From Haloarcula vallismortis ATCC 29715 (lineage in GTDB: Archaea > Halobacteriota > Halobacteria > Halobacteriales > Haloarculaceae): 64,000 bases of DNA. The position numbers and the translations under genes are program-made. Positions within the stretch are counted from its first letter, which is position 1. Every line of letters starts with the position of its first letter. Of this stretch, positions 49,974-57,974 are shown piece after piece. The stretch is taken from positions 62,001 through 126,000 of the forward strand of contig NZ_AOLQ01000025.1 in assembly GCF_000337775.1 (NCBI RefSeq), written 5' to 3'. The notes under the pieces were generated by a model. That model was not told the origin of the DNA. It saw only the letters and a program-made list of their open reading frames with translations, and did not search any database.

Positions 49974-50158
49974 CCCCGCACGCTCTTCGAGCGTGCTGCG
50001 GGCACCACTTTCTGCTCACGGGCGCGGAGCGCCCGTTCGCACGGCTAGCGGGACCTTCGGTCCCGCCCGGCTCGCAAAAATCTACGCTACAAACGACCTC
50101 CGAGTCGCGCTCTGCGAGCGCACTCGGGGTGAAACCGCGCTCGCTCCGCTCGCGCGGT
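49974..50158. repeat. Battery of five consecutive hairpins
   Basis: Five near-perfect stem-loops with 3-base loops follow one another. GCACGCTC-TTC-GAGCGTGC is at 49978-49996, ACGGGCGC-GGA-GCGCCCGT at 50018-50036 and GCGGGACC-TTC-GGTCCCGC at 50048-50066. A CCGAGT/ACTCGG stem with inner GCGCTC-TGC-GAGCGC lies at 50100-50127, and ACCGCGC...GCGCGGT with a GCTCGCTCCGCTC core at about 50134-50158. The stem sequences differ, so it is not a CRISPR. No ORF is supported. It lies between convergent genes. Confidence 0.85.
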
Positions 50159-50194
50159 ATGCTGTTTTGCCTTCGACCCGTCCCAATCGAGGCA

Positions 50195-51421
50195 CTACCA
50201 GGCCGACTCTAACACACCGACAATATCCTCTTGGGTTGGTTCCAGTTCTGGTGGGGCATTCGCCATGAAGGAATCTTCGAGGACGGCGTCGGCGACTTCG
50301 GGGAACGCATCGCGGTCGGGGCCGGCGACATCTCGGAGTCGCGTGGGGAGACCCAGCGCTACCACCACGTCACTCACCCGGTCAACGACCGCAGCAGCGG
50401 GGTCGGCCTCATCACCGACACCGAGTGACTCAGCAAGCAGCGACCGCCGACCGTCGACCTGTTCGAAGAGATACGAGAGCGCGTGCGGAGCAATGACTCC
50501 GTGGGCCGCGCCCTGCTGGACCTCGTAGGTCCGGGTCAGCCCGTGACCGAATGCGTGGAGCAAGGAGAGAGTCGTCCCATCGGCCCGGGCGATACCGTAC
50601 TGGACGAGCATGGTGCCCTGCGCAAGCGACTGATACACCCACGGGTCGTCGTCGCCGTCGCCGAACGCACGCAGTGCCTGCGTAAAGAGGTCGAGCCCGC
50701 GTGACGCCGTCGCGTCGGTTATCGGCGTCGCGGTGGCCGCGTACAGCGTCTCGATACCCTTGTCGAAGCCGTTCATCGCCGACGCGGCGAGGACCGACCG
50801 GGGTGCCGTCGCAATCAGATCGGGGTCGTAACAGACCGCTGTGGGCATCAGGTCCGGGTCGCTGACGCCGCCGCTGGCCGGTCGGTCAACGGGACAGGTG
50901 TCGGGGTGGGCCGTGACTCCGGCAACGATAGAGAGATCAGCGCCTGCCAGCGTCGTCGGGACGGCCAGAATAGGCGGCAGACCCGCTTCGGGGACAGCTA
51001 TCGTTCCGGCGTCAACGAAGGCCCGACCGACGGCGGCTGGGTCGCGGTCGGTGGCCGCGAGGATACTGATAATCTTCGCTACGTCGAGGCTACTCCCGCC
51101 GCCGACGGCGACGAGGCAGTCTGCGTCCACCTCGCGGAACCGTTCGAGCCCGTCGTAGGCGGTTCCGAGCCGCTTGGCTGGCGTCGTTTCCGCAAAGACA
51201 CCCGCCAGTCGGTCGCCGAGCCCCGCCCGCACGGGGTCCATCACGGCCGGCGTTGCACCGACGGTCGTGCCACAGACGACCAGCGCACGGTCGTAGCCCT
51301 GTGCGTCCAACTCTGCACCCAGCGACCGCGCGGCGTCGGGGGCGTATCGGAGCGTTGCGGGGTCGTAGTCGAACCGAAACGGGGCGGCGAGGTCGCCGGC
51401 GACCGGTGGGTTGGGCGTCAC
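50195..51421 (-). CDS. Iron-containing alcohol dehydrogenase family protein
   Basis: A 408-residue group III alcohol dehydrogenase. The NAD(P)-binding V-A-V-G-G-G-S-S-L-D-V-A-K is present. The metal-binding region has N-G-F-D-K-G-I-E and the late L-L-H-A-F-G-H-G-L and G-A-A-H-G-V-I-A-P-H with the His ligands. It could reduce aldehydes or oxidise alcohols. It lies 16 bases after the second moeA paralogue on the same strand, so an operon is likely, although no functional link is known. Confidence 0.9.
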   Translation of the reverse strand: MTPNPPVAGDLAAPFRFDYDPATLRYAPDAARSLGAELDAQGYDRALVVCGTTVGATPAVMDPVRAGLGDRLAGVFAETTPAKRLGTAYDGLERFREVDADCLVAVGGGSSLDVAKIISILAATDRDPAAVGRAFVDAGTIAVPEAGLPPILAVPTTLAGADLSIVAGVTAHPDTCPVDRPASGGVSDPDLMPTAVCYDPDLIATAPRSVLAASAMNGFDKGIETLYAATATPITDATASRGLDLFTQALRAFGDGDDDPWVYQSLAQGTMLVQYGIARADGTTLSLLHAFGHGLTRTYEVQQGAAHGVIAPHALSYLFEQVDGRRSLLAESLGVGDEADPAAAVVDRVSDVVVALGLPTRLRDVAGPDRDAFPEVADAVLEDSFMANAPPELEPTQEDIVGVLESAW

Positions 51422-51437
51422 CGTGAACCACTCCGGC

Positions 51438-53327
51438 TCACTGCGACTCCATTCCGGCCATCCCGTCGGTCAGCGAGTCGAGGTTGTCGAGGGTCTCGGC
51501 GAGCGCGCCGACGCTGGCTTTCCCCCGGCGGTCTGGGTTCGCGAGGACCCGGACCGGCTGGGTCCCGAGCGGGACGAATCCGAGGCCGAGTTTCGCCGCC
51601 GTGGCGCGAAGCCCGAGCCCAGCGTCCACATCGCCTGCCAGGACCTTCCGTGCGGGACTTTCGTGTGCCTTTGTCGTCAGTTCGTAGCCGTCGATGGCGT
51701 CGATGACTTCGGCGCGGCCGACGCCGCGTTCATCGCCAAGTGCGTCGAGTTCGTCGTCGAAGCTCCGCCGCAGGCCGGAGGCGGTGTCGCGGTTGACGAA
51801 GCGGTAGTCCCCGTCGACGAGGTCGCCCAGGCCGGCCACGTCGCTCTCTGGGCCGACGATGAGGCCCCACTCGCGCTGCCAGCCGCCGATATCGGCCGTG
51901 TCGTGGTCGCTGGCGGTTGGACCCGCGACGACAGCAGCGTCGGGTACGCCGTTGCCGAGGCGGCGGAGTCCTTCAGTCGACCCGAGCGGGAGATACCGCG
52001 GGCGGTCGATTGTGTCGAGCAGGCGCGAGAGGAGCGGGTCATCCTCGCCCATACCCAGGAGCGTCGGCGGCCTGACGGCCGGGGAGAACAGCGTCACGTC
52101 GACCGTTTCCCCCTCGGCGAGGTAGTCGGTCCCCGGCGGTACGTCGACGAAGCCGTCCGCGTCGACGAGGCTCGTCGTCGCGCCGCTGCCCTTGTCGACG
52201 GGGTAGACCAGCAGCGACCCGGTCCCATCCTCGATGAGTCCGGCCGGCATGAGGCGTCTGCGGCCCTCGCCGTAGCGTTCCTGGACCGCCATCGTTCCGG
52301 ACACCGTGGCCGTCTGTGGCGGGTCCCTCCCAGCGGCGTCCCGGACTGCCGGCGCGACGAACGTCTGGAAGATGGTCAGCGCCGACACTGGATACCCGGG
52401 CAGACCGACGTAGGCCGAGTCGCCGATGGTACCCACGAGCATCGGCTTGCCGGGTTTGACAGCGACGCCGTGGAGCCTGAGTTCGCCGCGCTCCTCGATG
52501 ACGCGGTAGATGACGTCGACCGCGCTCGCGCTGGTCGACCCCGAGGAGAGGACGAGGTCGCACTCGTCGGCCGCCTCGTGGAGCAACCGCTCCATCTCCG
52601 CGTAGTCGTCGCCAGCGTGAGGGTACATCACTGGGTCGCCGCCGGCCTCCGCGACTGCACCTGCAAGCGTGTAGCTGTTCACGTCGTATATTTGGCCGGC
52701 GGCGCTGTCGAGGGGGTTCCCGGGCCGGACGAGTTCGTCGCCGGTCGAGAGGATGCCGACACGGGGGCGGCCACGCACCGGAACCTCGTCGACGCCCAGC
52801 GCCGACAGGAGCCCGATTTCGCGTGGCGTGATTCGCGTTCCGGGACCGAGTGCCCGCGCCCCAGCCGCGATGTCCGCGCCGGCGAGCATCACGTTGTCAC
52901 CGGGCGCGACGGAGGTGCGTATCTCGACGCCGTCGTCCGTCTCGGTCGTCCGCTCGACCATCACGACAGCGTCCGCACCGGGAGGCATCACCGCGCCGGT
53001 GGAAATCTCGGCGACAGAGCCCGACTCGACGGTCACGTCGGGCTCCTCGCCAGCGTGAACCTCGCCGGCGACCGACAGCGCCACCGGGTCGGCCTCGTCA
53101 GCGCCGAAGGTGTCCCTGGCACGGACCGCGTAGCCGTCCATGCTCGCACGGTCGAACCCCGGTACGTCGATGTCAGCGTCGACCCGCTCAGCGAGCACGC
53201 GGTCCCGGGCGTCCGAGAGCGGGACCGTCTCCGGGGCAGGGTCGATGTCGAGACCCGCGACGACCTCGTGAGCCTCCTCGGGCGAAGCCAAGTCGCGGAA
53301 CTCGCGGCGGTCGCTCACTGGGACCAC
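51438..53327 (-). CDS. moeA: MoeA-family protein fused to a substrate-binding-protein-like domain
   Basis: A 629-residue protein. Residues 1-400 are MoeA: A-S-M-D-G-Y-A-V-R-A, E-I-S-T-G-A-V-M-P-P-G-A-D-A, I-L-S-T-G-D-E-L, S-S-G-S-T-S-A-S-A-V-D and G-K-P-M-L-V-G-T, L-P-G-Y-P-V-S-A-L. Residues about 420-629 form a periplasmic-binding-protein-like domain of the type fused to MoeA in archaea, perhaps sensing molybdate, tungstate or cofactor. MoeA inserts the metal into adenylated molybdopterin. Its start overlaps the upstream moeA by 13 bases. Confidence 0.92.
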   Translation of the reverse strand: MVPVSDRREFRDLASPEEAHEVVAGLDIDPAPETVPLSDARDRVLAERVDADIDVPGFDRASMDGYAVRARDTFGADEADPVALSVAGEVHAGEEPDVTVESGSVAEISTGAVMPPGADAVVMVERTTETDDGVEIRTSVAPGDNVMLAGADIAAGARALGPGTRITPREIGLLSALGVDEVPVRGRPRVGILSTGDELVRPGNPLDSAAGQIYDVNSYTLAGAVAEAGGDPVMYPHAGDDYAEMERLLHEAADECDLVLSSGSTSASAVDVIYRVIEERGELRLHGVAVKPGKPMLVGTIGDSAYVGLPGYPVSALTIFQTFVAPAVRDAAGRDPPQTATVSGTMAVQERYGEGRRRLMPAGLIEDGTGSLLVYPVDKGSGATTSLVDADGFVDVPPGTDYLAEGETVDVTLFSPAVRPPTLLGMGEDDPLLSRLLDTIDRPRYLPLGSTEGLRRLGNGVPDAAVVAGPTASDHDTADIGGWQREWGLIVGPESDVAGLGDLVDGDYRFVNRDTASGLRRSFDDELDALGDERGVGRAEVIDAIDGYELTTKAHESPARKVLAGDVDAGLGLRATAAKLGLGFVPLGTQPVRVLANPDRRGKASVGALAETLDNLDSLTDGMAGMESQ

Positions 53328-54538
53328 TCCCAGTCTTCGACGGCCACGGTGTCGCCGGCGTCGTACCCCTCGACGGACTCCGGCACGACGACCCAGCCGT
53401 CCGCGAGCGCGACGCTGGAGAGCACACCGGAGCCGCTGGCTCGCGTCGGCGTCGCAGTCGGCTGTTCGTTCGCGTCTGCGCCGTGCAGTTCCACCCGGGC
53501 GTAGGTTCTGGTCCCCGGTTCGCTGGCTATCTTCCGCGTCAGTTCGGCCTCGGTGGTCGGCGGTTCTGTCGCCGGGAGGTGGCCGGCCCGCCGGAGCGCC
53601 GGCCGGAGGAACTGGACGGCGTTGACGATGCAGGCGACCGGATACCCCGGTAGCATGAGAATCGGCGTCTCCTCGACCACACCGAGTGCGACCGGATGGC
53701 CCGGCTTCAGCGCGACGCCGTGGACCAGCACCTCGCCGATTCCGTCGACGACCTCCGGGAGCAGGTCGCGCTCGCCGACGGAGGAGCCGCCGGTCGTCAC
53801 CACGATATCGTGGTCGAGATCGTCGCTGATGGCCGTCCGGAGCGCGTCCACGTCGTCGGTGACGATGTCGCGGTAGCTTGCGTCGCCGCCCCAGCGTTCG
53901 ACGTACTGGGTGACGGTCTGACCGTTCGTCTCGATTACCTCTCCTGGTTCCGGGTCGTCCTGCACCAGCTCCTCCCCGGTCGGTATCACGCTGACGGTCG
54001 GTCGCTCGTACACCTCGACAGTGTCGTTCCCGACTGATTTCAACAGCCCGAGGTCAGATGGGCGGAGCCTGTGGCCATCCTCGTAGAGGGTCTGCTCTTC
54101 CGCTACGTCCTCGCCGACGGGGGCGACGTTCTCGCCGCCCGCGACCGCGTCGAACACGGTGACGGTGTCGCCGGCCACCTCGGTCTCCTCGACCATCACG
54201 ACGGCGTCTGCGTCATCGGGGAGTTCACTGCCCGTGTGGACGCGGGCGGCTGTTCCTGTGGTCACTGTCTCGCCGACTCGGAGCGACGCCGGCGACCGCT
54301 GGCTCGCGCCGAACGTGTCCTCAGCTCTGACGGCGAAGCCGTCCATCGCCGCGCGTCGGTAGTGGGGGACCGCTCGCTGGGCAGTGATTTCCCCCGCAAC
54401 GACGCGCTCGTCGGCGTCGCGAAGCGGGACGCGCTCCGTCCGCTCGTGTGGGGCCACTGCGTCCAGCAGCGCCTCCCTGGCTGTCGTCACCGGGGTACGG
54501 TCTTTGAACCCGGCCGACTTTCGGGACTCGTTGCTCAT
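53315..54538 (-). CDS. moeA: Molybdopterin molybdenumtransferase
   Basis: A 407-residue MoeA without extra domain. A-A-M-D-G-F-A-V-R-A, H-T-G-S-E-L-P-D-D-A-D-A-V, V-I-P-T-G-E-E-L, T-T-G-G-S-S-V-G-E-R-D and K-P-G-H-P-V-A-L, L-P-G-Y-P-V-A-C are complete, including the catalytic Asp region. The two tandem MoeA copies differ markedly, so one may serve molybdenum and the other tungsten, as proposed for archaea with two moeA genes. ATG 54538 is preferred. Divergent from a small zinc-ribbon gene. Confidence 0.93.
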   Translation of the reverse strand: MSNESRKSAGFKDRTPVTTAREALLDAVAPHERTERVPLRDADERVVAGEITAQRAVPHYRRAAMDGFAVRAEDTFGASQRSPASLRVGETVTTGTAARVHTGSELPDDADAVVMVEETEVAGDTVTVFDAVAGGENVAPVGEDVAEEQTLYEDGHRLRPSDLGLLKSVGNDTVEVYERPTVSVIPTGEELVQDDPEPGEVIETNGQTVTQYVERWGGDASYRDIVTDDVDALRTAISDDLDHDIVVTTGGSSVGERDLLPEVVDGIGEVLVHGVALKPGHPVALGVVEETPILMLPGYPVACIVNAVQFLRPALRRAGHLPATEPPTTEAELTRKIASEPGTRTYARVELHGADANEQPTATPTRASGSGVLSSVALADGWVVVPESVEGYDAGDTVAVEDWEWSQ

Positions 54539-54606
54539 GTGTGTACGAATGGCCGGCACACCAAAAAGCTCGCCAGGTTCACGGGGCTCCGGCCGGAAAG
54601 GGCTGT

Positions 54607-54765
54607 ATGGCCGATTCGGACCTCCGCTGTCGCCTCTGTGGCCGGGAACTCTCGACGGGCCTGGTCGCGACCGATAGTCGGCACTGCTGTCTCAACGCCA
54701 CGCCTATCGCCGGCACCTGCCCCGAGCATGGTCCGGTGGGGCCACACCACGCTGAAGAGGACTAG
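54607..54765 (+). CDS. 52-residue zinc-ribbon-like protein
   Basis: A small protein beginning M-A-D-S-D-L-R-C-R-L-C-G-R-E-L. Cys pairs C-x2-C near residues 8-11, C-C near 27-28 and a single Cys near 38, with several His, could bind zinc. ATG 54607 is chosen for the short Cys-rich product. It lies 53 bases before the TctA-like gene on the same strand. Function unknown. Confidence 0.6.
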   Translation: MADSDLRCRLCGRELSTGLVATDSRHCCLNATPIAGTCPEHGPVGPHHAEED

Positions 54766-54817
54766 CCGGACCGAGCGTCGCTGAGATTCAAGTACTGGAA
54801 CGGGGCCATACCTCCGT

Positions 54818-56044
54818 ATGCTACCGGGGACTCCCGTCATCGACCCGACAGCGACGCTCGCGCTACTCGCTGCGGTCGGCGCGGGGGTCGGACTGGGCAC
54901 GCTCAGCGGGCTTGTTCCGGGGTTGCACGCCAACACGTTCGCGCTTTTGCTCGCCGCCGCGGCGAGCAGTCTGCCCGGGCCACGGCTCTACGTCGGTGTC
55001 GCGATGCTGGCTGCCGGGGTAACACACACTTTTCTCGACGTGATTCCGGCGCTAGCGCTTGGCGTACCGGACCCGGCAATGGCGGCTAGCGCGCTGCCGA
55101 GTCACCAGCTGGTCATCGAGGGTCGTGGTCGGGAGGCGCTTCGCCTGTCGGCGCTTGGCAGCGGGCTGGCCGTCGTGTTTGCCGTCCCGCTGGCGGTTCC
55201 ACTCACACTCCTGATGGAACGAGCCTATCCGCTACTCCGGCCGTGGCTGTCGGTACTGCTCGCAGGGGTCGCTGTCCTCCTCGTTGTCACGGAGCACGGC
55301 CGCCGTCAGCAGATCGGGGCGGCGTGTTCGCTTGCCGCTAGCGGTCTGCTCGGAATCGGCCTGCTTGACGCGCCGGTAGCTGGAGCGTTGCCCGTGTCGG
55401 ACGTGCTGGTCCCGCTGTTCTCGGGGCTGTTCGGCGCGCCGGTGCTTCTGGCCGCCATCAAGGGAGAAGGCGTCCCGCCACAGGCCGACGTGGCGGTGAC
55501 GACGCCGCCCCGGACCGTCGGCGTTCTCGCGGGCGTTGGGACGCTCTGTGGTGGCGCTGTCGGCTACATTCCGGGTGTCTCCAGCGCCGTCGCGGCAACC
55601 CTTGCGCTGGGGTTGGTCGCCGAGCGCGGGCCGCGGGCGTTCATCGTCACGACAAGCGGTGTCAATACGGCGACGGCGGTCTTCGCGCTGTTCGCGCTCG
55701 TTTCGCTCGGAACGCCCCGGACCGGCGTTCTCGTCGCGCTCGACCGGGTCGACGTACCGCTTGTGCTCCCAGTGCTGCTCGCCGGGGTCGCTATCGCAGC
55801 CGTCGCTGGCGCAGTACTCGTCCCGACACTGGGTGACCGCTACCTCCGAACTGTCGGCCAACTGGACCCGACGCACCTCTCGTTGACGGTAATTGGGTTG
55901 CTCGTCTGTCTCTCCGCACTGTTTGCGGGACTAATCGGCGTGGGGGCGTTCGGGGCCGCGACCGCAGTGGGCCACCTGCCCCCGCGGTTCGGGGCGCGGC
56001 GGACGACCCTGATGGGGGTGTTGCTCGTCCCGCTGGCGCTATAG
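54818..56044 (+). CDS. TctA-family (tripartite tricarboxylate-type) membrane permease
   Basis: A 408-residue protein with about ten membrane helices. G-T-L-S-G-L-V-P-G-L-H-A-N-T near residue 27 and the second-half G-G-A-V-G-Y-I-P-G-V-S-S-A-V-A match the repeated Gly/Pro motif of the TctA/DUF112 family. No periplasmic-binding or TctB partner gene is next to it, so it may act alone, as many archaeal members seem to. Substrate unknown. Its stop overlaps that of the convergent CorA gene by a few bases. Confidence 0.82.
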   Translation: MLPGTPVIDPTATLALLAAVGAGVGLGTLSGLVPGLHANTFALLLAAAASSLPGPRLYVGVAMLAAGVTHTFLDVIPALALGVPDPAMAASALPSHQLVIEGRGREALRLSALGSGLAVVFAVPLAVPLTLLMERAYPLLRPWLSVLLAGVAVLLVVTEHGRRQQIGAACSLAASGLLGIGLLDAPVAGALPVSDVLVPLFSGLFGAPVLLAAIKGEGVPPQADVAVTTPPRTVGVLAGVGTLCGGAVGYIPGVSSAVAATLALGLVAERGPRAFIVTTSGVNTATAVFALFALVSLGTPRTGVLVALDRVDVPLVLPVLLAGVAIAAVAGAVLVPTLGDRYLRTVGQLDPTHLSLTVIGLLVCLSALFAGLIGVGAFGAATAVGHLPPRFGARRTTLMGVLLVPLAL

Positions 56045-57016
56045 GTAGTTCCGCTGGCGGAAGTGGATAAGCATCACTGCGACGATGACCGCCATGCCGA
56101 TCATCACCGCGGGATAGCCGAACGTCCAACCCAGTTCCGGCATGTTGTACGGGCTGTCGGCGAAGTTCATCCCGTAGATGCCGACGACGAACGTCAGGGG
56201 GATGAAGATGGTCGCGACGACAGTGAGCATCTTCATCACCTCGTTGGTGGACTGCGACACCGTGTTCAGGTAGATGTCCCGCGCCCCCGCCACTAGGTCG
56301 CGGTAGGTCTCAGTCAGATCGACAATCTGGACCAGATGGTCGTACACATCCCGGAAGTACTTCTCCGTCTGTGGCTGGATTTCTTTGGGGTCGCCACGAG
56401 CGAGGATACCGATGGCTTCGCGGGCGGGCCAGACCTGCTTGCGGAACGAGAGCAGGTCACGGCGGACGTCGTTGATCCGTTCGAGCGTCTCGATGTCGGT
56501 GGAGGCCGTCACCTCCTCCTCTATCGCCTCGATATCCGTTTCAATCTCGTCGAGCAGGTCGAAGTACGCGTCCACGATAACGTCGATGACCCGGTAGGCA
56601 GTGAAGTCCGGCCCGCGGTGGAGGAGTCGCTCGTCCCCGCGGCCGACGGCGTCCATCACGCGCTGGACGGACGGAACGGAGCCGGATGACAACGTGACGA
56701 CCCAGTCGAGACCGATGAACAGGCCCAGCGGTGTCGTCTTCACCTCTTTGTCGAAGGTCGTATCGCCGGCCGTGAGCGATGCGGACTTGACGAGGACGAA
56801 CGTGTAGCCGTTGAACTCCTGCACGTTCGCTCGGACGTCGTTCTTGATGTCCTCGATAGCCAGCGGGTGGAGGTCGAAAACGGAGCTGACGGTCTCGACC
56901 TCATCGGGTGTCGCGTCGGTGACGTGGATCCACGTCGTCCCGACCGCGGTTCGGGCGGCCGCCAAGTCGTCGTACTCTATTGCCTGTTCGTCGGCGTACA
57001 CCACCGCGGAAATCAC
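56039..57016 (-). CDS. corA: CorA-family magnesium transporter
   Basis: A 325-residue protein. A large N-terminal cytoplasmic domain with long helices is followed by two C-terminal membrane helices. The invariant pore motif Y-G-M-N-F and the preceding T-V-V-A-T-I-F-I-P-L-T-F-V-V-G helix identify it. The acidic loop after GMN (A-D-S-P-Y-N-M-P-E) attracts the metal. It carries Mg2+ (possibly Co2+) into the cell. Its start overlaps the stop of a small membrane-protein gene by four bases. Confidence 0.95.
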   Translation of the reverse strand: MISAVVYADEQAIEYDDLAAARTAVGTTWIHVTDATPDEVETVSSVFDLHPLAIEDIKNDVRANVQEFNGYTFVLVKSASLTAGDTTFDKEVKTTPLGLFIGLDWVVTLSSGSVPSVQRVMDAVGRGDERLLHRGPDFTAYRVIDVIVDAYFDLLDEIETDIEAIEEEVTASTDIETLERINDVRRDLLSFRKQVWPAREAIGILARGDPKEIQPQTEKYFRDVYDHLVQIVDLTETYRDLVAGARDIYLNTVSQSTNEVMKMLTVVATIFIPLTFVVGIYGMNFADSPYNMPELGWTFGYPAVMIGMAVIVAVMLIHFRQRNYL

Positions 57017-57183
57017 GGCGTGTCCTCCGCTGGCGTGGAGTGACCGACAGCGGCCACCGTCAGGCCGACCATGACCGCCGTTACCGACGCGGACCGGCCG
57101 GGGTAGGCGACGGTCGTCCCGACGGCGTAGCCGGCAATGCCGACGAGCGTGAGCGCCACGCCCGCGACGAACAACCGATTCAT
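57013..57183 (-). CDS. 56-residue two-helix membrane protein
   Basis: A short ORF beginning M-N-R-L-F-V-A-G-V-A with two hydrophobic segments (about 4-24 and 33-48). The four-base overlap with the corA start indicates translational coupling. No family recognised. ATG 57183 is preferred over an upstream start whose extension is polar and Arg-rich. Confidence 0.6.
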   Translation of the reverse strand: MNRLFVAGVALTLVGIAGYAVGTTVAYPGRSASVTAVMVGLTVAAVGHSTPAEDTP

Positions 57184-57226
57184 GCCTCCGTTATCACCGG
57201 GCCAAAAGAAAACAGTATCCCCGCGG

Positions 57227-57868
57227 TCAGTTCCCCGAGTGCGAGAGGCCGCCAAGCAGCGTATCGACACGCGGACTCTCTCGGTCGTCGATTCGTTCCG
57301 GGTAGACGGCGACGGCGACGACCACGTCGCCCTCGTGCTCGAAGCTCGTGAGATGTATCAGGACGTCAACCTCCTGGCCCTCGATGGAGGTCGTCCCGGA
57401 GAACACGGCCACCTCACGGGATTCGCCCAGCGCCTCCACCGAGCGGTTGCGTTCGAACTGGACGTCGTTGATCTGGTCGTTTCGGCTGGCGACTTCCTCG
57501 ACGAGGCGTTCGTTGGACCAGCTCGCCGCGGGGTTCAGCGACTGCCCCGCGACGCTGGCGCTGGGCGTCGAGAAGACGATGAAACTGCCGGCGTTTACCT
57601 CACCGACCGGTCCGAGGTCGATGCCGCGCTCGTACTGTCGGATGTGGTTCGTGACGCGGATGGTTCGCTCCTGCCCGGCGACGGTGACCGTCCGCTCGAT
57701 AGTCTGTTCGTCAGCCATCGACTGCTCGTAGCCGGTCTCTTCGAGCGCACTGTCGCCGACTGACGCCGGTGCGGAGTCGAACTCGACTGTCTCCCCGGTT
57801 ATCAGGCCGACACAGCCCGACGAGACGACGAGTAACCCGACGAGAAGCGTGAGGATGCCCTTTCGCAT
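57227..57868 (-). CDS. DUF6517-like lipoprotein
   Basis: A 213-residue exported protein. The N-terminus is a lipoprotein signal with V-S-S-G-C19 as lipobox (Sec type, no twin Arg). The rest is beta-rich and polar, with V-T-V-A-G-Q-E-R-T-I-R-V and a V-A-V-F-S-G-T-T-S-I-E-G-Q-E-V-D-V-L-I-H stretch. I recall this as a haloarchaeal surface family, DUF6517, of unknown function. It is 43 bases upstream of the small membrane gene on the same strand. Confidence 0.75.
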   Translation of the reverse strand: MRKGILTLLVGLLVVSSGCVGLITGETVEFDSAPASVGDSALEETGYEQSMADEQTIERTVTVAGQERTIRVTNHIRQYERGIDLGPVGEVNAGSFIVFSTPSASVAGQSLNPAASWSNERLVEEVASRNDQINDVQFERNRSVEALGESREVAVFSGTTSIEGQEVDVLIHLTSFEHEGDVVVAVAVYPERIDDRESPRVDTLLGGLSHSGN

Positions 57869-57974
57869 TGTTGTTCCTACACCGTGTCCAGTATATAAAG
57901 TACCTGGCCGTTCAAGCTGTTACCTGCGATATACGAAACCGCCGATAAGCGTCCAGAACCGGGCGTTCGAGCCT

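Noticed and set aside
49974-50158. CRISPR array
   Set aside because: The stems are all different, spacing is irregular and there is no repeated unit of 24-37 bases.
51411-53504. A 697-codon open frame on the plus strand opposite the moeA genes
   Set aside because: Same reason: antisense to two well-supported MoeA proteins, and its composition is not that of a haloarchaeal protein.
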